Under the pieces are notes generated by a model that worked only from the letters and a program-made list of their open reading frames with translations, ran no database searches and had not been told where the DNA came from. A DNA stretch of 57,415 bases from Candidatus Kuenenia stuttgartensis (GTDB taxonomy: Bacteria; Gemmatimonadota; Gemmatimonadetes; Gemmatimonadales; Gemmatimonadaceae). This document shows, piece after piece, positions 20,640-28,885 of the stretch (the stretch's first letter is position 1; each line of letters begins with the position of its first letter). The translations under genes and the position numbers were made by a program. The DNA lies in the NCBI GenBank assembly GCA_943330235.2, contig CALQGY020000010.1:1-57415 (forward strand). Direction: 5' to 3'.

Positions 20640-20752
20640 GTGTTCTCCTCGGTGATTGGCCGTTCCGTGATGTCTCGCATCGGGTCGACCGCGCGTCCGA
20701 CCGTCCCAACGCCCGTCCCCACCGCATGGTAGCGTCCGCAATTCGAAAGGAG

Positions 20753-20770
20753 GATGCAGCCATTTGGCTG
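20753..20770 (+). promoter_or_regulatory. Small hairpin in the leader of the nuclease gene
   Basis: TGCAGCC and GGCTGCA flank a short ATTT core, forming a 7-bp stem about 80 bases before the secreted nuclease start, right after an AGGAGG box. It may be a leader hairpin. No regulatory class is recognised. Confidence 0.3.
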
Positions 20771-20850
20771 CACCTCGTCCTCGATGAGGCCCGCCCCGAG
20801 ATCTCTGCCGTGCCGCGCCACACGTCCGTCGCGATGTAGTATTTTCGGGT

Positions 20851-21768
20851 ATGACTCGATTCTCAGCCCGTCGTCTGGCCGCGCTCCTCTGCGCCGCCGC
20901 CCTCGTTGCCGTCCCGGCGAACCTCGCCGCCTGGGGCGACGCCGGACATCGCATGGCGGGGCTTGCCGCCGCGCAGCGGCTCCCCGATGATATGCCGGCG
21001 TTCTTCCGCGCCGCGGCGCCGCAGCTCGCGTACCTCAACCCCGAGCCGGATCGCTGGAAGGACCGCGCCGAGCGCACGCTTGATCCCGCGCTTGAGGGAG
21101 GCACCTCGTCGGATCACTACATCGACATGGACCTCGCGACGCCTAGTGTCCTCAAGGCCGCGCTGGCCGCGCCCAACCGGTTCGCGTTCGCGGACACGTT
21201 GCGTGCCGCGGGGATTGCCGCCAACACGATGGGACTGCTGCCGTTCGCGATCCTTGAACAGACACAGCGCCTCCGCGGCGATTTCCGACTCTGGCGCATC
21301 GCGCCGGACTCCACAGTGCGCGCGTGGATCGAAGCCCGCATCATCGACGATGCCGGGATTCTCGGGCACTTCGTCACCGACGGCTCCAACCCGCACCACA
21401 CCACCAAGCACCACAACGGTTGGGTCGGTGAGAATCCCAAGGGCTACACCAGCGACAACCGATTTCACTCGCGCTTCGAATCCGCCTACGTACAGGCTCA
21501 CATCACGCTGCCCGACGTACTCGGCGCGATGTCGCACGCGCCCAAGGTGCTGCCCAATGTGCGTGACGGCGTCGTGGCGTATCTAGCCACCAGCTTCGGA
21601 CAGCTCGATCGCTTGTACGAGATCGACAAAGGCACGCCGTTTCAAGCGGAAACAAGCACCGCGGAGCAGAAGGCCTTCGCGGCGGCGCGGTTGGCGGCGG
21701 GCGCCGAAATGCTGCGCGATGTGTGGTACACCGCGTGGATTACGAGCGCGCCGGCCACGTCGCGGTGA
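20851..21768 (+). CDS. Secreted S1/P1 nuclease / zinc-dependent phospholipase C-like protein
   Basis: 305 residues with a signal peptide (LAALLCAAALVAVPANLAA). Predicted cleavage before Trp28 leaves WGDAGHRMAG as the mature N-terminus. In this superfamily the N-terminal Trp itself ligates zinc. Further candidate ligands are His33, His89/Asp92 (DHYIDMD), His173 and Asp177 (ILGHFVTDGSNP), His182/183 and His206/Glu210 (FHSRFES), matching the tri-zinc S1/P1 and bacterial PLC layout. It should act outside the inner membrane on nucleic acid or phosphodiesters. It is divergent from the LytTR regulator with a 211-bp gap, so it is a possible regulatory target (inference). Confidence 0.85.
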   Translation: MTRFSARRLAALLCAAALVAVPANLAAWGDAGHRMAGLAAAQRLPDDMPAFFRAAAPQLAYLNPEPDRWKDRAERTLDPALEGGTSSDHYIDMDLATPSVLKAALAAPNRFAFADTLRAAGIAANTMGLLPFAILEQTQRLRGDFRLWRIAPDSTVRAWIEARIIDDAGILGHFVTDGSNPHHTTKHHNGWVGENPKGYTSDNRFHSRFESAYVQAHITLPDVLGAMSHAPKVLPNVRDGVVAYLATSFGQLDRLYEIDKGTPFQAETSTAEQKAFAAARLAAGAEMLRDVWYTAWITSAPATSR

Positions 21769-21819
21769 CCATGAGGCCGCGATAGTCCCGGTGCGCGCTT
21801 CGCACGATCAGGCCCACGC

Positions 21820-22551
21820 ATGAGTGCCTTGGTGAAGGTGCTCGGCAATCTGGGGTATGGCACGCGACGCGAGGTCACGTGGCTGTTCGATCAGCGCCGC
21901 GTCACAAACGCGGAAGGACAGCCCGTCACGCCGTCGGCACCGTATGAGCATGAGGCACTGCGAATTGATGGCCTCCCGCTCGACGCGCCGGCGGGGAGCG
22001 TGATCGCGCTCAACAAGCCCGTCGGCTACGTGTGCAGCACGACCGACGGCAGCAATCCGACGGTCTATTCACTCCTGCCGACGCGCTTTCGTGCGCGCAC
22101 GCCCATCGTGGCGCCGGTGGGGCGGCTGGATCTCGACACGTCCGGGCTTCTGCTACTGACCGACGATGGCGCGCTCAATCATCGGCTCACGTCGCCCAAG
22201 TCGCACCTCCCGAAGGTGTACGTCGCGACGCTGGCGAACCCGTTGCACGGCGATGAAGCTGCGCAGTTTGCGAGCGGCACGATGCACCTCGCCGGCGATC
22301 CGGATCCGCTCGCGCCAGCGGTGCTTGAAGTCGTCGGTCCGCAGGAGGTGCGCGTGACGTTGCACGAGGGGCGCTATCATCAGGTGCGACGCATGTTCGC
22401 GGCCGTCGGGAATCACGTCAATCATCTGCAGCGCATCGCGATTGGCGGCCTGTCGCTGGGCGACCTCCCCGCAGGGACGTGGCGCCTGCTCAGCGCCGAC
22501 GAATGTGACCGACTTCGCGACAACGCGCGCGCAAAACCGGCGCCCCGCTAA
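21820..22551 (+). CDS. rRNA pseudouridine synthase, RsuA/RluE family
   Basis: 243 residues. An S4-like N-terminal segment (VKVLGNLGYGTRREVTWLF, DQRRVTNAEG) is followed by the catalytic core: VIALNKPVGYVCSTTDG, then APVGRLDLDTSGLLLLTDDG with the catalytic Asp in GRLDLDTSG, then KVYVATLANPLHGDEAAQF and the RNA-binding EGRYHQVRRMFAAVGNHV. This places it in the RsuA/RluB/E/F family that modifies one uridine in rRNA. The exact target base is not assignable. It ends in a 4-bp overlap with the convergent methyltransferase. Confidence 0.93.
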   Translation: MSALVKVLGNLGYGTRREVTWLFDQRRVTNAEGQPVTPSAPYEHEALRIDGLPLDAPAGSVIALNKPVGYVCSTTDGSNPTVYSLLPTRFRARTPIVAPVGRLDLDTSGLLLLTDDGALNHRLTSPKSHLPKVYVATLANPLHGDEAAQFASGTMHLAGDPDPLAPAVLEVVGPQEVRVTLHEGRYHQVRRMFAAVGNHVNHLQRIAIGGLSLGDLPAGTWRLLSADECDRLRDNARAKPAPR

Positions 22552-23774
22552 GGCTTCACCGCCCCCAGCACCTTGAAGCGACGGCCATCATGCAGCGTCT
22601 GCACTTGGCCGAAGGCGTCCTGCACCACCCCCTCGTAGGGGAGCGTCCGGTTGGCGACGATGCGCAGTCGTCCACCCGGCCGTAGCACCTCGAACGCGTC
22701 GCGAATAAACTGTCGCGGCACTTCGAGATCCGTGTGCTTGCCGACATGAAAGGGTGGGTTGGCCACCACGACGTCGAACCGCTGATCGAGCACAGCAGAC
22801 GCGATGTCGCTGACGACGGCGCTGGCGTTGGACAGCCCCGCTGCCTGTAGCGTGCGATTGGCGCAACGCACCGATTCCACATCGGCATCCACCATCACGA
22901 CCTCGCCGGTCCGCGATTGCCACGCCGCCAGCGTGCCAAGCGCCCCCGCGCCGCAGCCGATATCGAGCACGCGCTCGCCGAGCGACACGTCCAGCAGTTC
23001 CGACAGGACCGCACTCGCCTCATCCAGATGCTCCCACGAGAAGACCCCGGGTCGCGTGAACAGCGTGAACTGGAAGCCCTGCACCGCCACGGGAATCTCG
23101 TGGAAGCGATGAGGCTCGAGGTACTCGCTCTCCAACTCGGGGGGCAGCGGCGGCAAGGACTCCGGGCGAATCGCCGACACCAGTCGATGGCTGGAATGCT
23201 GCGCGATCACATGCGCCGATCCGAACATCTGCTGGAGCGCCCGCGCCGCCGTTTTGGCCCCTTCGGCATTCGCGCCGGCCACCAAGCAGATCCCGCCGGG
23301 GCGGAGGAGTCGCCGCGCGTCATGCAGCAGCTGCTGCATGGGCAGGCGCTCAGGGACGACACGAATGGCCACAATGTCCGCCACGAGATCCGCCGGCAGC
23401 GGGCCCGCCCCATGCCCGAGACGCACGTCAACGCCGGTCGTGATCTCCATTTGCTCCAGCGTCCGGCGGGACGCCTCGGCGCCGATCACGTTCCGGTCGG
23501 TCATCCAGACGGCGGCAGCCCCGTGCGTGGCCGCCACGGCTCCAACAAGGCCGTTTCCGCTTGGCATCGAGACAACGACGCCTCCAGCGGTTGCCTCGCG
23601 CCCCAGCGCCGCCACGACCGCCTCGGCGAGCATCAGGGTGCCGGGATCGTCGTGGCCATGCGCGGCGAGGCCCGACTTGGTCGCGACGCCGTAGGCGCGG
23701 GAGCCCACGACGATGCGTCCGCGCTGCCAACGTCGGTAGTCGAGGCTCCGTGATCCGTCACGCGCATCGGTCAT
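22548..23774 (-). CDS. RsmC/RlmG-like methyltransferase
   Basis: 408 residues from ATG 23774. The N-terminal half is a degenerate methyltransferase-like domain (VVVSMPSGNGLVGAVAATH, LHDARRLLRPGGICLVAG), as in RsmC and RlmG. The C-terminal half is catalytic: LTGF-type lead-in TLFTRPGVFSWEHLDEASAV, SAM-binding VLDIGCGAGALGTLAA, VMVDADVESVRCANRTL and the NPPF motif DVVVANPPFHVGKHTDLEV. NPPF/NPPY methyltransferases modify exocyclic amines, here probably N2 of a guanosine in rRNA. It lies downstream of the tRNA-Ile terminator and faces the pseudouridine synthase, so both neighbours are RNA-modification genes. Confidence 0.88.
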   Translation of the reverse strand: MTDARDGSRSLDYRRWQRGRIVVGSRAYGVATKSGLAAHGHDDPGTLMLAEAVVAALGREATAGGVVVSMPSGNGLVGAVAATHGAAAVWMTDRNVIGAEASRRTLEQMEITTGVDVRLGHGAGPLPADLVADIVAIRVVPERLPMQQLLHDARRLLRPGGICLVAGANAEGAKTAARALQQMFGSAHVIAQHSSHRLVSAIRPESLPPLPPELESEYLEPHRFHEIPVAVQGFQFTLFTRPGVFSWEHLDEASAVLSELLDVSLGERVLDIGCGAGALGTLAAWQSRTGEVVMVDADVESVRCANRTLQAAGLSNASAVVSDIASAVLDQRFDVVVANPPFHVGKHTDLEVPRQFIRDAFEVLRPGGRLRIVANRTLPYEGVVQDAFGQVQTLHDGRRFKVLGAVKP

Positions 23775-23829
23775 CGGACGCACCGGAAGAGTTGGCGCGA
23801 TCCAGCAGGACCGAGCCCATACAAAACGA

Positions 23830-23859
23830 GACGGGACCGTCGCAATCGACGGTCCCGTC
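23830..23859 (-). terminator. Rho-independent terminator of tRNA-Ile
   Basis: A 13-bp perfect stem (GACGGGACCGTCG and its complement) with a 4-base loop begins 14 bases past the tRNA 3' end. On the minus strand it is followed by TCGTTTTGT, a clear T-run. Confidence 0.85.
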
Positions 23860-23873
23860 AACGAACCAGCAAA

Positions 23874-23947
<74 letters not shown>

Positions 23948-24061
23948 GTCGAACCAGCGCTGCAGCAGAACCGCCCCGCATGCAGCGCCATTCGTCCAGA
24001 GTCGAGTAATTAAACCAGAGCGCTACCGACCGTCAACAGTCGAATTCGCTCCAAAGGCTCA

Positions 24062-24388
24062 TCACGCGTCCGGATCGTCACCGGTGTCGTCAAAATCCGT
24101 CTCGAGATCGTCGATGCTTTCGAATTCCGGCTCGTCATCATCGTCGTCGTCGTCATCATCGTCATCATCGTCATCATCATCATCGTCGTCATCATCGTCG
24201 TCGTCGTCGTCGTCATCATCGTCGTCGTCGTCGTCGTCGTCGAAATCGACTTCATCATCATCATCGTCGTCGTCATCATCGTCGATGTTTTCATCATCGA
24301 AGTCATCGTCGCTCGCCAACGCAAACACCGCGTGCGACAACGTCTCTTCGAGCGCGTCTTCGGTCGACGACCCGAACATCTCCAACAT
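24062..24388 (-). CDS. Poly-aspartate small acidic protein
   Basis: 108 residues from ATG 24388 (MLEMFGSSTEDALEETL), chosen for an AGGAG site 9 bases upstream; ATG 24406 is an alternative. After a ~30-residue helical head come acidic residues only: a first run of ~10 Asp, EVDF, then a run of roughly 40 Asp, ending EPEFESIDDLETDFDDTG. Both GAT and GAC are used, mixed along the run, so it is not a single triplet expansion. No family is recognised. Such a chain could bind Ca2+, Mg2+ or cationic protein, or act as a solubility or stress protein (inference only). It lies between tRNA-Ile and typA, with 187 bp to typA. Confidence 0.65.
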   Translation of the reverse strand: MLEMFGSSTEDALEETLSHAVFALASDDDFDDENIDDDDDDDDDDEVDFDDDDDDDDDDDDDDDDDDDDDDDDDDDDDDDDDDDDEPEFESIDDLETDFDDTGDDPDA

Positions 24389-24575
24389 GGGACGATTCTC
24401 CTGCATGATGTGATTGGAAAGACCTCCGGCCGTTGTCCGGAAGGTCGCAGCAGCTCGTGACCTGACGCGGTCATCCCCTGCAAGCGTAGGCAAGTATCAG
24501 CAGGGACGCGCCGGTACGCAACTGGTCACGCGACGCGTTCCTCCACTGATTTACGGCCCCGCCAACAACTGGCGC

Positions 24576-26408
24576 TTAGTTCGCGCGGTCCCGCTTGGCT
24601 TCGCGATTGGTACGCTTGCGATCGCTCGTCGCCAGCAACCGCTTCCGCAGCCGAATGTTCAACGGCGTGATCTCGATCAGCTCGTCGTCTTCGATGTACT
24701 CGAGCGCGCTTTCCAGCGTGAGTTCACGCGGCGGCTCGAGCGTGATGTTTTCGTCGGTCGACTTGGTCCGAATGTTGGTGAGCTTCTTTTCCTTCGTCGG
24801 GTTGACGTCCATGTCCCCCGGCCGGGAATTCTCACCGACGAGCATGCCTTCGTATACCGCATCACCCGGTGCGACGAACAACGTCGAGCGCTCCTGCAGA
24901 CTGAAGAGCGCGAACGCGATGATCGTCCCGTTCTCCATGGACACGAGCACACCACGCGACCGACCCGACAGCGGTCCCGCCCACGCCCCGTACTCCAGGA
25001 AGCGGTGGTGCAGAATGCCGGTGCCGCGCGTGTCGGTCAGGAACTCGCTGCGATAGCCGAAGAGACCGCGCGCGGGGACTTTGTACAGCAGACGCACGAG
25101 CCCCTGACCGGGATTCTTCATCTCGATCATTTCGGCCTTACGCGGACCAAGCTTCTCGATAACCGTCCCCAAGTACTCCTCGGGGACGTCGATGGCGAGT
25201 TCTTCGAACGGCTCGAGCTTCTCGCCGTTGTCCCCGACCCGGGTGATAACGCGCGGACGCGACACCTGGAACTCGAAGCCTTCGCGGCGCATCGTCTCCA
25301 TGAGAATGGAGAGGTGCAACTCGCCGCGTCCGGAAACGCTCCACGCGTCGGTGGTGTCGCTGTCTTCGACCTTGAGTGCGACGTTGCGCTCAAGCTCCTT
25401 GTACAGACGCTCACGCAGCTGACGTGAGGTGACGAACTTGCCGTCCTTGCCCGCGAACGGCGAATTGTTGACGAGGAAGTCGACGCTGATGGTCGGCTCT
25501 TCGACGCTGATGCCGGGCAGCGGTTCCTGCGCTTCAGGATCGGTAAGCGTGCTGCCGATGTCGACGTCTTCGAAGCCCGCCAGCAGGACGATTTCGCCGG
25601 CCGAGGCTTCCTTGATCTCAACGCGCTCAAGCCCTTCATAGCCGTAGAGCTTGGACACGCGTCCACGCTGCACGGGCTTGTCGCTCTCGAACGGGACCAG
25701 CGTGATGGAGTCACCATGATGCACGGTGCCTCGCTCAATACGCCCGATCGCCATGCGGCCGAGGTACGCCGAGTACTCGATGGTGGAGACCAGCATCTGG
25801 AACGTGCCCTCCGCATCAGACGGCGGCTGCGGGACCGTATCCACGATGATCTTGTACAGCGGCTCGAGATCAACCGCCGGCACATCGAGATCCATGGTCG
25901 CGACACCCTGCTTCGCGCTGGCATAGATGACCGGGCAGTTCAGCTGCTCTTCCGTCGCCTCAAGCTCGATAAACAACGACAAGACCTCATCGTGGACGCG
26001 CAGCGGATCCGCGCCCGGACGATCGATCTTGTTAATGACAACGATGGGGGTGCGCCCGAGTTCGAGCGCCTTCCGGAGCACGAAACGGGTCTGCGGCATC
26101 GGGCCGTCGAATGCATCGACGACGAGCAGCACACCGTCTACCATGCGAAGAATACGTTCCACTTCCCCGCCGAAATCGGCGTGCCCGGGCGTGTCCACGA
26201 TGTTGATCTTCGTGTCCTTCCACCGGATGGAAGTGTTCTTCGCGAGGATGGTAATGCCCCGCTCTTTTTCCAGCGGGTTGGAATCCATCACCCGCTCTTC
26301 GACGACCTGATTATCACGGAAGGCTCCGCCCTGGCGGAGCATCTTATCGACGAGGGTGGTCTTCCCGTGGTCGACGTGCGCGATGATGGCGATGTTGCGA
26401 ATCTGCAT
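24576..26408 (-). CDS. typA: Ribosome-binding GTPase TypA/BipA
   Basis: 610 residues, full family length. GTPase domain: [20 protein letters not shown] (G1), RGITILAKN (G2), [18 protein letters not shown] (G3) and [13 protein letters not shown] (G4). EF-G-like domains follow, then the BipA-specific C-terminal region with [40 protein letters not shown] and a basic tail. BipA/TypA binds the ribosome and aids 50S assembly and stress or cold adaptation. It is monocistronic, 64 bp downstream of pdxA's stop. Confidence 0.97.
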   Translation of the reverse strand: MQIRNIAIIAHVDHGKTTLVDKMLRQGGAFRDNQVVEERVMDSNPLEKERGITILAKNTSIRWKDTKINIVDTPGHADFGGEVERILRMVDGVLLVVDAFDGPMPQTRFVLRKALELGRTPIVVINKIDRPGADPLRVHDEVLSLFIELEATEEQLNCPVIYASAKQGVATMDLDVPAVDLEPLYKIIVDTVPQPPSDAEGTFQMLVSTIEYSAYLGRMAIGRIERGTVHHGDSITLVPFESDKPVQRGRVSKLYGYEGLERVEIKEASAGEIVLLAGFEDVDIGSTLTDPEAQEPLPGISVEEPTISVDFLVNNSPFAGKDGKFVTSRQLRERLYKELERNVALKVEDSDTTDAWSVSGRGELHLSILMETMRREGFEFQVSRPRVITRVGDNGEKLEPFEELAIDVPEEYLGTVIEKLGPRKAEMIEMKNPGQGLVRLLYKVPARGLFGYRSEFLTDTRGTGILHHRFLEYGAWAGPLSGRSRGVLVSMENGTIIAFALFSLQERSTLFVAPGDAVYEGMLVGENSRPGDMDVNPTKEKKLTNIRTKSTDENITLEPPRELTLESALEYIEDDELIEITPLNIRLRKRLLATSDRKRTNREAKRDRAN

Positions 26409-26472
26409 AGCCTAAAAAGATAGCGGGTATCGGAAGGAGTATTCAATGCCTCCGGTTACGAAAGACGCTCCG

Positions 26473-27396
26473 TTACCGTGCTGAGACCGAAGTTTTTTCG
26501 ATCTTCGACCGACGCACCACCAACTTCACGGCGAGTTGCATGGCCGCAATCATGCTGTCGGCAGAGGCAATGTCCTTCCCGGCGATGTCGAGCGCGGTGC
26601 CGTGATCCGGGGAGGTACGCACGAAGGGAAGCCCGAGCGTGACGTTCACGGCCTCGCCAAAGGACGCCACCTTGATGGCCGTCATGCCCACGTCGTGATA
26701 CGGCGCGATCACGGCATCAAACTCGCCGCGCATGGCGCGCACGAAGACCGTATCCGCAGGGAACGGCCCCTCGAGGCCCGCGTCACGGGCGGCTGGCGCG
26801 AGCAGCGTCGTATCCTCGGTGCCGAAGCGACCGCCGTCACCGGCGTGCGGATTCAGCGCACACAGGGCAATCCGCGGCTCCGCAATGCCGAATCCCTGCC
26901 GCAGTCCGGCGCGCGTCGCCAACGCCGCCTGCACGATGGCGTCGTGTGTCAGGGCGGCGGGCACCTCTCGCAGCGGCACGTGCGTGGTTGCCAGAACCAC
27001 GCGCAGGCGATCGGAGGCCAGCATCATGGTGGTCGGCACGCCGGCCAGCGCGCCGAGCATTTCGGTGTGGCCGGGGACGTCAAAGCCACCGGCCAGCAGC
27101 GCGGCCTTATCCAACGGCGCGGTGACCACGCCGTCCACCAATCCTGCCAGTGCGCGCTCGGCGGCACGCTGCACCGCGAGCCCCGCCAACCGGCCCGCCT
27201 GCGCCGCGTCGGCTCGCGCATCGCCGGTCGGCGACCAGTGGCCGACCGACTCATCCACCGGCAATTCAGTCCCCGTGGGGCCGATGAGCACCCACGTCGC
27301 GCCGAGCGTCATAATGCGCTCGTCCGCCAATGCTTTCCGCACGATCTCGGGGCCAATGCCCCGAGGATCGCCCAACGTCACCGCCAACCGCGTCAT
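26473..27396 (-). CDS. pdxA: 4-hydroxythreonine-4-phosphate dehydrogenase
   Basis: 307 residues from ATG 27396 with GGAGG 6 bases upstream. It oxidises 4-phosphohydroxy-L-threonine in DXP-dependent pyridoxal phosphate synthesis. Seen: the start RLAVTLGDPRGIGPEIV, VVTAPLDKAALLAGG and the three metal-binding His in DVPGHTEMLGAL, IAPYHDVGMTAIK and TSPDHGTALDIAG. Two PLP-type genes occur elsewhere in the window, but pdxA itself is grouped with periplasmic folding factors, 28 bp after surA, an arrangement also known from enterobacteria (surA-pdxA). It is the last gene of the mfd-ppiC-surA-pdxA series. Confidence 0.96.
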   Translation of the reverse strand: MTRLAVTLGDPRGIGPEIVRKALADERIMTLGATWVLIGPTGTELPVDESVGHWSPTGDARADAAQAGRLAGLAVQRAAERALAGLVDGVVTAPLDKAALLAGGFDVPGHTEMLGALAGVPTTMMLASDRLRVVLATTHVPLREVPAALTHDAIVQAALATRAGLRQGFGIAEPRIALCALNPHAGDGGRFGTEDTTLLAPAARDAGLEGPFPADTVFVRAMRGEFDAVIAPYHDVGMTAIKVASFGEAVNVTLGLPFVRTSPDHGTALDIAGKDIASADSMIAAMQLAVKLVVRRSKIEKTSVSAR

Positions 27397-27424
27397 ACGT
27401 GCCTCCACCGCGACGGCTTCACCG

Positions 27425-28861
27425 CTACGGAACGAGCGCGGCCTTCGCGGGATCGTACCGCACCGAGATGTACGTCAGCTTCTTCAGGTTGTCGATCAGC
27501 CGACGCATGCTCCGCTCCTCCGACAGCTGCGACCGGATCCGCTCGCGCATCTCCGCCAGCGTGAAATCCCCCGCCTCGTCCAGGAACGTGATCTGCGCGA
27601 TCACGAACTTGCTGATTCCGGCCTGACCGCTGGGGATCGGAAACGGATCGATAATTTCATTAAGCTTTTTCGCTTCGATCGCGTTGCGATACACCTCCGG
27701 CAGCGAATCGCGCGGATACTCGGGGATGGTTTTTTCTTCACCGCCCGCGATATCGTGAAACTTGAGGCTGAGCGAGTCAAAGCTCGCGCCCTTGCGCCAG
27801 ACGCCGGCGATGGAATCCGCTTCCTTCTTGGATCGCGACTCGTCCGCCGAATCGAGCGTCCAGCTCACGAGGATATGGCGCGCCTTCACTTCGGCCGGCT
27901 GCACCCGATCGACGCGAATGATGTGGAAGCCGAACGCGGTTTCTACCACGGGGCTGATCACGCCGGGATTGAGCGCGAACATCATGCGATCGAATTCGGG
28001 CACCATCTTGCCACGCCGATTCCAGCCGAGGTCACCGCCGAGCTCCTTCGAGCCGGGGTCCATCGACTCCTTCTTCGCCATGGTTTCGAAGTCTTCCGGA
28101 TGCTTCTCGAGTTCGGCACGCAGCGAATCGATTTTCGCACGGGCCCGCTTCTTCGAAGCATCGGACGGCTTGGTGGCGAGCACGATTTGCCGCAGTCCGA
28201 CGCGCGCCGCCTTCTTGGGCAGTCGCGTCTTGTTCTCTTCGTACGCGGCCGTGACCTCGGCTTCGCTCACATTGACGGCCGTCATCTTGCCGTCGCGTTT
28301 GAGCTTCGTGATGAGGTCACGCTGCAAGTTGTCCCGACGCAGCAGATCGGTCTGCATCTTGCGCCACTCGTCATACGACCCGAAGCCGTTTTCCTTAAGC
28401 GCCTGGCGGAATTCGGTTTCGGTATTGAACTGCACACGAATGCGCTTTTCGTTGTCATCCACCGAGCGCTGCAACTCGGCGTCATTGACTTCGATTTTTT
28501 CGAGCTTGGCCTTTTGCACGAGCAACTCGGTCTCGAGCAATTGGTCGCGCACTTCGGTTTCGAGCTTGATGAAGTCCTCGCGCGTACGAATCTGCGCGCC
28601 GCCAGAGCGGCGACGCAGCGCCTCGGCGGTGACTTCGGAAATGAGGACTACCTGATCTCCGACGATGGCGGCGACGCCATCGATGGGGAGGCTGACCGGG
28701 ATGGTGTCCTTGTCAGCAGGCTTGTCCGCAGGCTTGTCCGCCGGCTTGGGCGGCGCGACCTGCGCGGTGGCCGACGTCGCGAGCGTCGGCATCAGAAAAA
28801 CTGACAGCGGCGCCGCATACATCGCGGCGCCGGTCAGAAAGCGAGAAAAGGTGCGGGGCAT
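27425..28861 (-). CDS. surA: SurA-type periplasmic peptidylprolyl isomerase
   Basis: 478 residues with a signal peptide (GAAMYAAPLSVFLMPTLATS) and an ADKP-type repeat linker encoded by 12-bp repeats. The SurA N-terminal chaperone domain starts at GVAAIVGDQVVLISEV and carries EVRDQLLETELLVQKAKLE. Parvulin features follow: GLRQIVLATKP, then GGDLGWNRRGKMVPEFDRM, then GVISPVVETAFGFHIIRVD. A second, weaker parvulin-like stretch begins at VKARHILVSWTLDSA. It chaperones outer-membrane proteins in the periplasm. It lies 24 bp after the PpiC lipoprotein gene and before pdxA. Confidence 0.92.
   Translation of the reverse strand: MPRTFSRFLTGAAMYAAPLSVFLMPTLATSATAQVAPPKPADKPADKPADKDTIPVSLPIDGVAAIVGDQVVLISEVTAEALRRRSGGAQIRTREDFIKLETEVRDQLLETELLVQKAKLEKIEVNDAELQRSVDDNEKRIRVQFNTETEFRQALKENGFGSYDEWRKMQTDLLRRDNLQRDLITKLKRDGKMTAVNVSEAEVTAAYEENKTRLPKKAARVGLRQIVLATKPSDASKKRARAKIDSLRAELEKHPEDFETMAKKESMDPGSKELGGDLGWNRRGKMVPEFDRMMFALNPGVISPVVETAFGFHIIRVDRVQPAEVKARHILVSWTLDSADESRSKKEADSIAGVWRKGASFDSLSLKFHDIAGGEEKTIPEYPRDSLPEVYRNAIEAKKLNEIIDPFPIPSGQAGISKFVIAQITFLDEAGDFTLAEMRERIRSQLSEERSMRRLIDNLKKLTYISVRYDPAKAALVP
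28709..28744 (-). repeat. 12-bp tandem repeat, 3 copies
   Basis: Three near-identical 12-bp units (CTTGTCCGCAGG type on the plus strand) encode the repeated Lys-Pro-Ala-Asp linker just after the SurA signal peptide. Confidence 0.85.
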
Positions 28862-28885
28862 CCCGTCTGTTACCCGATCAGTCGA

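Noticed and set aside
19533-20732. 399-residue plus-strand frame over the response regulator
   Set aside because: Antisense to REC and LytTR domains that are clearly real.
20754-20990. Small plus-strand frame starting right after AGGAGG
   Set aside because: The spacer is zero and the sequence runs into the nuclease gene in another frame. It looks like random Arg/Pro/Ser coding.
24120-24241. Repeats of GTCATC/GTCGTC resembling an array
   Set aside because: They are simple Asp codon runs of the poly-aspartate gene with no spacers, so not a CRISPR array.
26732-28804. Long plus-strand open frame opposite surA and pdxA
   Set aside because: It is antisense to two confidently identified genes and has no family-like motifs. 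High G+C produces such shadow frames.
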